From Chrysoperla carnea (Eukaryota > Arthropoda > Insecta > Neuroptera > Chrysopidae): a stretch of 64,000 nt of DNA. Of this stretch, positions 62,601 to 64,000 are shown one piece after another. The stretch's first letter is position 1; every line of letters starts with the position of its first letter. The translations under genes were made by a program, and so were the position numbers. The stretch covers positions 5,154,001 to 5,218,000 of the forward strand of contig NC_058339.1 in NCBI RefSeq assembly GCF_905475395.1. The letters run 5' to 3'. The notes beneath the pieces were generated by a model that saw only the letters and a list, made by a program, of their open reading frames with translations, did not search any database and was not told the DNA's origin.

Positions 62601-62876
62601 AATGAATCGCTTTAAATAGTTAGTAGATTCCAAAAAAACCCTAACGAAATCGGTTTGAAGAGTACTTTTGGGAATCAATTTCATCCCCCTATATTCGATT
62701 CCGTTATCAATGAACCAAATATTGGTGTCAAGTACTTGAATGTCGATATCCAGGCAGTGAAAAAATGGTTCAGATGTAGGTACCGGCTATTCATTAATGA
62801 TAGCGAATAAACTATTATGAATAAATACTGATTATTGGGTTGGATTGGGTTGGGTTGATGAAATGGAAAATAGAAA

Positions 62877-63211
62877 ATGAAAATAATTCCGCCATATCAT
62901 CGACTGTTCATCTCATTAAATTATGCGACCAAGATTTGTCGCGTAACTCTTCCGGTCAGCGTAACTACCGCAAAGAGATCTTTTTCTACACTTCACGGAG
63001 TAAAATTTTGGTTGAGTGCTTCAATGGGACAGGAAAGATTATTCGGGCTTGTTTTTCTAAACATCTTGAAACCGATGATATTATCAACGCTTTCGCGAAA
63101 AAAAACGAAAACTTGAATTTGTTATTATTTGATTTGAAGTTTTTTGAAAAATTTCATCAAAATTGGTTCAGTAGTTTAGAATCTAAATGTGACACTGTGA
63201 TGTGTAAATAA
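62877..63211 (+). pseudogene. hAT transposase C-terminal dimerisation region, frameshifted
   Basis: The frame 62877-63116 encodes VTLPVSVTTAKRSFSTLHGV then KFWLSASMGQERLFGLVFLN. This matches the hAT C-terminal pattern LPVSxxxAERSFSxLxxIKxxLRxxMxxERLxxLxLLxI. A second frame then takes over: DDIINAFAKKNENLNLLLF, which fits the helix that follows (xxIIxxFAxKxxR). The switch near 63060-63080 shows a frameshift. All upstream parts (zinc finger, RNase H-like core) are absent. The sequence is like ZMYM1/TTF-type hAT proteins. It is a dead remnant and cannot encode the enzyme that mobilised the hAT MITE at 44333. Confidence 0.75.
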
Positions 63212-63879
63212 ACGGACATTTACTTTTGTAATTTTTGTTACCGAACAAACTAACATTTTACAGGTTTATTAATTTACTAATACACTGTACAAAATCTTGG
63301 TTAGGGCGTCATATATTTTGTAAACATCTCTTTTATACGAATCCACTGTATCGATCGTAAGCGAGTTCATTACTCCGAGTCGCACTTTGCCGATTATTGG
63401 GTGTTGTGCCGTGCCCATCACCTTTTTTGAGGGCTGAATCCGCGCTTGATAGCCTTAGTAATAAGGGCGAGTTATGATTGATTTTCAATACGGATCCCTT
63501 AAAAACTAAATAAGTGTTACTTAAAAAACTGCTGCGTATATTATGTATGAGTTAATAATTTTTTTTAATAATATACAAGAAAAACATTCAAAAAACTTGT
63601 GGCGCCGTTTGTTCAACAACAATAACCAAACCACAATGATTATGTCAAATGAATTAGTCATTGCGTGATGCTGGTGACTACTGTAAAACGAGTCAGTCAC
63701 TACACAGTTTTTTTTTTTGTTCAATCTTCAATAATTCATTCAATACTATAGTCCGTGCTGCATGCTCAATATATTGTTTTTAATGAACGCACCAAATTAG
63801 AACAAAGAAAGGCCAGAAACAAGACACAATTGCAAAACAAAAAAGACCAGAAACAATACACAAAAAATAGGAAGAAACA

Positions 63880-64000
63880 AGTAAAATTTACAAAATTATA
63901 AAAACCCGACTAATGCATTTTTTTTCCATATAGGCAGATCTCTCCAAACTGAGCCTATTTTCTTGAAATATAGCTAAGACCACCCTCCATTTAATTACCA
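63880..64000 (+). repeat. Partial copy of the repeat at 53640-53950, cut by the window end
   Basis: CCCGACTAATGCATTTTTTT, TCTCCAAACTGAGCCTATTT and TCTTGAAATATAGCTAAGAC follow the same order as the start of the repeat at 53640. Confidence 0.65.

Noticed and set aside
62840..63211. 123-codon frame as a novel gene
   Set aside because: The overlapping frame 62877-63116 carries clear hAT dimerisation motifs, and only the last part of the 123-codon frame continues them; the rest is a shadow frame.

Overview
This window is eukaryotic and almost certainly from an insect. It is very AT-rich, has long runs of non-coding DNA, spliceosomal introns with GT..AG ends, many microsatellites, and dispersed non-autonomous repeat families of the kind common in insect genomes, including one whose copies carry a run of GGAC repeats. 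I cannot fix the order or species. There are no operons, CRISPR arrays, rRNAs or convincing tRNAs, and most short open frames are chance frames or pieces of repeats.

The best-supported genes are two tandem, head-to-tail, five-exon genes on the minus strand, at 57581-55856 and 55444-53162. Both encode secreted chymotrypsin-fold (S1 family) proteins and share exon layout and intron phases, so they are local duplicates. In both, the position of catalytic Ser195 is Phe. The left copy keeps His57 and Asp102. The right copy has also lost these (Glu and Asn). They are therefore non-catalytic serine protease homologues at two stages of active-site decay. The segment corresponding to the usual R-IVGG activation site is altered in both.

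A third minus-strand gene is suggested by a signal-peptide exon at 23895-23782 with good splice sites. A candidate TATA-driven 5' UTR exon lies at about 38527-38194. If these belong together, a 14 kb intron separates them, and the rest of the gene lies left of 23.78 kb or outside the window. The left edge (143-738) holds two plus-strand open frames that look more coding-like than their surroundings, but I could not assign them.

The remainder is introns or intergenic DNA filled with mobile-element debris: two 3' ends of Jockey/R1-type non-LTR retrotransposons (9722-9937 plus; 61327-61640 minus); a frameshifted hAT transposase C-terminus (62877-63211); a complete hAT-type MITE with a perfect 8-bp target duplication (44333-44929); a MITE with perfect 14-bp inverted ends and TTAA at both borders (59534-60038); a 579-bp fold-back element (31319-31897); a second fold-back (36382-36732); nine or more copies of the GGAC-repeat family; and a satellite-like tandem repeat (46808-47453). 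Stretches not listed hold AT-rich sequence in which I see no gene.
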